From the NCBI GenBank assembly GCA_004794785.1, contig SJOL01004272.1, positions 128,329 to 192,328 on the forward strand: DNA of 64,000 nt, read 5' to 3'. This document shows positions 58,412 through 64,000 of this stretch, one piece after another. Made by a program: the position numbers and the translations under genes. The DNA comes from Opisthorchis felineus (taxonomy: Eukaryota > Platyhelminthes > Trematoda > Opisthorchiida > Opisthorchiidae). Numbering within the stretch: the stretch's first letter is position 1; each line of letters opens with the position of its first letter. The notes beneath the pieces were generated by a model that ran no database searches, was not told where the DNA came from, and saw nothing but the letters and a program-made list of their open reading frames with translations.

Positions 58412-61231
58412 CTACAGGATAAATGGGCAGAAATGAGTCTGTGACAGAGTAGGTACTTAATCATCATTGACACAGGACCAGAAAAACAACACATGGCGAC
58501 TGCCCACTTCCCATTCATAGAAGCCAGTTCCAGACAAAGGACACTTTATGTTTCCGAGGGTTATTATTATATAGATAGATGACAGTGGTCACGTGCCTCA
58601 GTTTCTGTTCCCGAAAATATCAGCAAAATTCACGAGCTGTTGCTTTATTTGTTTCCGTTTTACTATGGCGCTAGGCCTAAATTCAATAAGTTCTCCGTAC
58701 AGCTCCATAATGGGAAACACATTCAAACAGACACATTTAGCGTCTTTACGGATTTAACCGGCCAGTTCTTAACTTTCATGTCTTCCTCCTCCTGACTACA
58801 TGTAGTGATGTATCAGCCCTGTTCAACTTAACAACGATATTACAGCCACATCATTGTCATCTCCCGTTCAAACGACTACCGGCAGGCTATTGTTTGCAAA
58901 AACGCCTATATAAGAAGTCTCCCAGTAAACATTTAGTGCAGAAACGCTACAAGTCAGACAGAAAAACCAATCGTATCACTCGGATGGATGTTGGATAATG
59001 TCTCCAAGAATGTTTACTCTTCAGCCCATAAAAACATTCAGAGTTATGGAAGCATGGGGAAGAAGATTAGCTCACGTGGAGCAGCTACTCTGGCAGTTAA
59101 CTGGGACTAATGGCGTTTACATTATCGGGCTTGTTCTATCAAGAACTTCTATCGCACGGCTGAGAGGTCACTGTAAAAAAATGACCCTACAAGCGGTTCA
59201 AATCTACTTTATTAGGATTTTTTTTGAGAAACTTAAGATCGATCCTTAAGATTCCTTAAGATTCCCATATAAAGAAACATAGAGGATAGTAATTATAATT
59301 ATGCGAACCACCATTTGAAATACATAAAAACGGATGATCTTCTGACCGCACTAACCTATGCAGAGATTACTAGAAGCCTGTCTTATGGCGAAGATAAAAG
59401 ATTCGTTAAATTTCAGTCTCGATTAATTTCTTAGAAAACTCAAGAGACAACCACGATTTCTTTTACAGCTAGACAGGGTGAGAGCTTTGTCCCCGGATAG
59501 ACGTGAGTTTCTAATCCATCATGTGCGGCGAACGACGATGTCGGCTCCGTGGAATGCCGGAATTCTCGTAATTGGGTTGCCAGTCAACACTGAGAATGGG
59601 TTTCATAGGTCACATGAATGACTTAGTTCTACTGCAGGACTCGGAATCGATGCTCCCTGTTACGTTGAAGTCAGTTTTGCCTAATGCACGCTAAGGAACA
59701 CGGAACAGAGCTAAATACCCCCCATATCTGCCAACAGATTGCTTGCTTCATGTGAATCAAAGCTCACGTGATATTAATGAACAACAGTTAAGATGAAATA
59801 TCCGTCCACCGATTCCCTGGTTAATACTGGGCACAATCTTCACAAACAAGCATTATTGATGTCATGTGGTTATGGTCACATCTTTGACGTCGCACCTCTC
59901 CAATACTTCACCAAAATTCTCTTATCATCAAGTGGTCACCAGAATGCCGTCAAACATTTACTTCTCAAACAAAAGAATTGTCAGTCCAAAGTGCGCTATT
60001 TGAGTGCGAAGTATTGTTCTTCATCTATTTGGCACACGCAAAAAATTATAGAGCGCGTTTTTAGCTACCATAGGCTAAGTCACAAAAATTCTACCTCTCA
60101 AGTTCACCAAGCATCAAAGGATTTCCCTCTTCCTTTCCGGCAGACAGCAATCAATATGACCAGCGATTAGGGGAAAAAATTTTTACATACGTGAGACAAG
60201 TAGGTAGTTTAGAGAAGAAAACATTGTTCATACACATCACGGGGAACTTTTATTCGCCTGAATCAAATAAGCCTATATAATGGTTTTGTTTCTGAGCAGG
60301 CGGTGCACACAACTTCCTAAATGAAACTGCAAAAATAGCATTTAGTGACTTTCAACTCCCATTCAGTTCACTGAAATATGTCAAGACCAGTTACAATTCA
60401 CACAACGGCGGCGTCTAACTTATTTAACATGAAAGCTAGCAAACAAAATTTATTTTGTTGCTGCTTTTCATCTATCAAGCCACCGTTTACTGTACATGGT
60501 TTGCGTTGTACTGTTTATGGCGACATGCGAATGCACTTCAGTTTTAAAACTGACAAAGCAAAAAAACTTCACAGGGCTGCCGATATTTTGTGACACTACC
60601 AGTTTTCCAGCACTGTTGTTCATTTTGTAAAGAAATCAAAAGGCTCAATCTCTGTAGGATCCTGCTGGTGATCATAAAGGATGTCCTCAGGTGATTCCAA
60701 GAATCATAGGGAATGTGGAAAAATCAAATACTAGTCACTAAACTTAGAACACTGGGTCTTGAAACGTAGCATTGTTGAAGAACAGCGTTAAGTCTTGCAA
60801 TACAGACAGAGTGCATTTCGCCTAGATCAAGCCCTACTTTGTCCGGTAATGGACTATTTCGCTACCAGCCAGCTGCTATTTCAACCGATAAATCTCCCCT
60901 ATAAGGTGGTGACCACACTCTGAGAAGTTATACCATGCATGAATATGCCAACTTCGAGAACTGAACTCGGAAAGGTTGTTTGTTTTGGTTTCATTCGATC
61001 CCTACAGTTGTTAACTTAGGTTGGCAACGGTGTCCATTCAGACACCGTTTCGAAAAGTAAATCGACTGGATGATCAATCCAGATCTTGTCTTACTTACCG
61101 TGTTACCGCATCTAAGGGCATTGTTTGCATCTAACCAGCATTAGATGCCGATTTGTCGGTGACCATTGGAAGTAAAGAGTGAATAGAAGCGGCTACCTGG
61201 GTTCTGTTTCATGGTACGGTTTTTAGCCGCA
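58412..61231. other. No recognisable gene
   Basis: Unassigned frames at 58998-59249, 59793-60170 and 60378-60593 (+). A TATA-like CCTATATAAG lies at about 58907, with no gene evident downstream. Confidence 0.45.
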
Positions 61232-61396
61232 GAGCCGGGTGGAATAGTTCAGCTTAGAAGAATTGGAAAATTAACCTTAATCTCAGAGAGCCTGTTTAGA
61301 TGAACCAACACGGGTTTTCAGCTTCAGATCTGGGTGAAGGACTTTAGCCTGGAGGAATCGTAAAACTAGATTTAATCTCAGAAATATGGCTCAGAT
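61232..61396. repeat. Imperfect tandem duplication, period about 94 nt
   Basis: Unit 1 (61232-61302) and unit 2 (61326-61396) share, in order, (C/T)GGGTG(G/A)A, TTTAGCCT- or TTCAGCTT-type, GGA(A/T)- and A(C/T)TTAATCTCAGA blocks, and a terminal (T/C)(A/T)(G/C)A.ATG. They are diverged and non-coding. Confidence 0.5.
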
Positions 61397-62940
61397 GGTC
61401 TAATATTGATGGACCACTTCATTCTCTTGAAACACATTTGAAGACCCATTCCTGCCTAATGTTGTATGAATCGCTGTAAAAAGCCAAGACTGGACGGATA
61501 TCTTCTCGAAAAGCTATTGAGGACACAAACAAACGATTAACGGTAATACAATGTTGAAATAAAAAGTCATTTTCAAAATTAAACTACTTTACCCGATGCC
61601 CATACGTCGTAGAGATAATACTCCCTAACTTTTGTGTTATGTAAACTAACTGAAGCACGTATATTCCTTCCTTGTTCCTACTGTTATCATCGTCATCATC
61701 ATGGTGAAAAATAAATAAAAAATTGAAATTTTCTGCAAGTTTCTGGGGAATTTCACTAACTCCCAGATTTCATGCAGCTATGGCTTAGTGAATCCACCAA
61801 TTTCAGTGCACTAAGTGCTGTTTACGTCTGCATTTGGGTTTGCTAGAGGTAGGTGAGGTCAACCTACACTCAAGGTTGAAGGAACTCGAAGCCCAAGAAC
61901 TCATATCAGCGGGCTTGTTTGTGGCATCAAGGTTGGAAGCAAGGGGCTATGCAGAGCAGGGTTGGAAAAGAACTCACCAGTAGGTCAGCTGTGAAAATTT
62001 GCCAAAGAACTTACCACATACCTAGCTGACACGCTCAGCTAACGTTGGCCACTGGGGGGTCGAGAGCTATAGGAACTATATTGAGCCGTTTGAGCCTAGA
62101 CACGCTCGTACGAAAGAGAAACTGACTGTCGTGGTCAGATCATACGTTGAACTGAGAGAAAAATTAAGTGCGGCTAGAGACTAGCAAGCTCTGAACAGAT
62201 GCCCTTAAAGATACGTACAACAGGCAAAGTACAAATATCTACAGAAAGCTTTTGATGCAAAGAAAAAATAGCGTGAACTCGAGGTGAAGTCTATCTGATT
62301 GGAGTAAACTTTGGTTCATTGTTCAACCATAAGCCGCTCACAGGTGTGTGGTGATTTGGATTGCCAATGCATTTGACTTATCGTATCCAGTTTTCGATAT
62401 ACCTACTTATCTCGACAGGCCTCAAGTTTTATCCCAACGATTTTCTAGGATCATATTTTGCTCTGAAACCCTAATGAATGAAAGTAACAAACCGAGTGCG
62501 TTTTCTGTGACATCTTTTCATCTTGCAGCATCCTTACCCGAGGAGTGAGTACAACCTGAGTTCAGTCATCCTTCTCCAACGTTGATGGACTCTGATAATT
62601 AAGGAGAAACCTCTATGTATAATGCACTCAGTGACTCAATATTTGAAACTTGACAGCATCAAAGAAGAAGACTCCAATTGTGACGGAAGTTCTGGGAATG
62701 ACCTTTCAGTGAAAGAAGACCTCTCAGCAAGTATCCACCCCTCATCGAGGGATGGTGGGCTGTTGTGAGATTCATGACGAGTGATAGAGCATATGCATTT
62801 CTGACATTAGAATTACCTTTCATGCGACTGGCTCTCATTTGCTCCGCTTTTTTGGCTGCACGTTAGACGTAACTCAACACACCAAATGCATGTCTATATG
62901 GAAATTCATTTCAGTACGGATAAATTTTATTCTGTAATCT
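61397..62940. other. No recognisable gene
   Basis: Nothing recognised. The purine-rich stretch at 61850-62300 has short lysine/glutamate-rich frames with several stops. That would fit an old gag-like or other coding relic, but no motif is present. Confidence 0.4.
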
Positions 62941-62944
62941 TTAA

Positions 62945-63560
62945 TTGCAGTCGGCACAGATGTCAAACAATTTGAGATCACCATTAGTCAATGAACGCTT
63001 GTTGGGGAACCGCATTTTTCATACCACAACTCTGACATGTTTGATCTCACACGCCCAACAATTCGACTTCGCATTGTTACTCTTCCTGATGTACACATTA
63101 CTTATTAAGGCTGCGGTTAGAGTTTTGCATGCTGATGGACGACCTAATAGATTATCAGCTCCTGAGCGTAGTGGTGTCCAGTGTGAATTCGCTTTGACTT
63201 GCAATGAGATAGCACGCATAAGACGCTGTTTTTTGCGTTTACAGATGCTTTCGCTTGTTGAGTGGTCTTTTGCAGTTGCGTTGAACTGTATGAATTCAGC
63301 CTCATTACGATCTCGCTACCTGGAATTGCATGTGTCCAACTGTTGTCTTCGGTCTTCTTTGTGGTTTTTGCTAACAGCTCTTTGATTGTGATGTACAGAG
63401 CACCTCGTTAACACCTAAATGTCATTCTGTTAAATACTTGGGTGTGATTTCACCCCGTAATTATTCTACGCTCAAGCAGAGTATTTTGAGGCTTGTACAA
63501 TTTTTGGTAGGTGAATTGTGCTGCATGCTGAACCGCCTAGTCAGAAGTCTAAGGCGAGTC
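62945..63560 (+). other. Possible LINE RT remnant or chance open frame
   Basis: The longest open frame in the window (146 codons, 62945-63385) begins just after an acceptor-like TTTAATTGCAG, but it lacks domain motifs. An alternative frame at 63400-63450 reads TSLTPKCHSVKYLGVI, resembling the KYLGV segment found after the catalytic box in many LINE reverse transcriptases. Both readings are weak. Confidence 0.25.
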
Positions 63561-64000
63561 CCAAGTTCTGGGTTATTTGCATGTCAAAAACTGCTCGCCG
63601 TGATTTCTATGTGACCTTCTCTGAGCACGTACTTGTGCCGTGACCTGTTCGCATCTGACTTTAAAATGTCTCATTCCGTAAATCACCGTTTTCTTAACTA
63701 TCCGGAGCAACCATTCTGTTGTTACTCCTGTGTTGCTTGTTGCACCGCCAGCGCCGAAAGTTCGCTGACTGTTGGTGTACACGGCTTGACTTAAGTTGAA
63801 AATGTTCGCATTTTAGGGGCTGTAGGCGTACTGGCGGCAGATAGTCTGTCGATGGTTTGGCCAACCTGTCTCAATGTAGAAGTAATTAAGTAAAATAACT
63901 GTATTTTTTTGAAATAGCTCGCGCAGGTTGGTTGCAGTTAAGCACAACGCTCCGGCAATGTACCCTTACCACAGAGGTGAGCGATGCACCATTAATAACC
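63561..64000. other. No recognisable gene
   Basis: Only a 69-codon minus frame at 63573-63782 without motifs. Confidence 0.45.

Noticed and set aside
58900..58925. TATA-like box
   Set aside because: No recognisable gene or element follows it.
1..64000. CRISPR arrays, operons, ribosome binding sites or prophage
   Set aside because: No regularly spaced repeats or bacterial gene organisation; the window is eukaryotic.

Overview
The window looks like nuclear DNA from a flatworm, most likely a digenean trematode. One gene with very small exons is spread over about 26 kb. Degenerate retrotransposons fill much of the rest, and there are no operons or bacterial-type genes. The trematode call is inferred from repeat content (RTE-type LINEs with GAT-type tails, Penelope-like RT fragments, a tRNA-derived SINE family) and from an intron of only 36 nt. 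It is not a species identification.

The one gene I can reconstruct fully is a TATDN3-type TatD metal-dependent deoxyribonuclease on the + strand (26823-53053). It has nine coding exons, 765 coding nt, a predicted 254 aa, and all splice phases agree. All six expected metal ligands are present (H5, H7, E87, H127, H150, D198). A consensus 3' splice site lies two bases before the start codon, which suggests either a 5' UTR intron or spliced-leader trans-splicing.

Left flank (1-26800): nested RTE LINE copies in both orientations (1-4080), an internally deleted RTE (7893-10400, minus), a Penelope-like RT fragment (11397-12065, minus), several SINEs, a Tc1/mariner-like transposase remnant (21342-21950, minus) and a fold-back repeat (24780-25115). 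I see no convincing host gene there.

Inside the gene: introns 3 and 6 each hold a copy of one defective RTE lineage (33993-35600 and about 45430-48345). The copies are nearly identical and share the same inactivating lesions. Intron 3 also holds Penelope RT and GIY-YIG fragments. Intron 5 holds two hairpin-forming repeats, intron 6 a third RTE tail ending in a (GAT)n microsatellite, and intron 7 a SINE.

Right flank (53054-64000): mostly unassigned sequence with one SINE, a tandem repeat, and a few short protein-like frames on either strand (54744-54932, 55202-55441, 57535-57750, 58197-58411). These may be exons of an unrecognised gene. I could not name any of them. I did not find a clear novel biological system. 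The best leads are the shared-lesion RTE pair, the frame-neutral 36-nt intron, the fold-back elements and the unidentified minus-strand exons near 54.7-58.4 kb.
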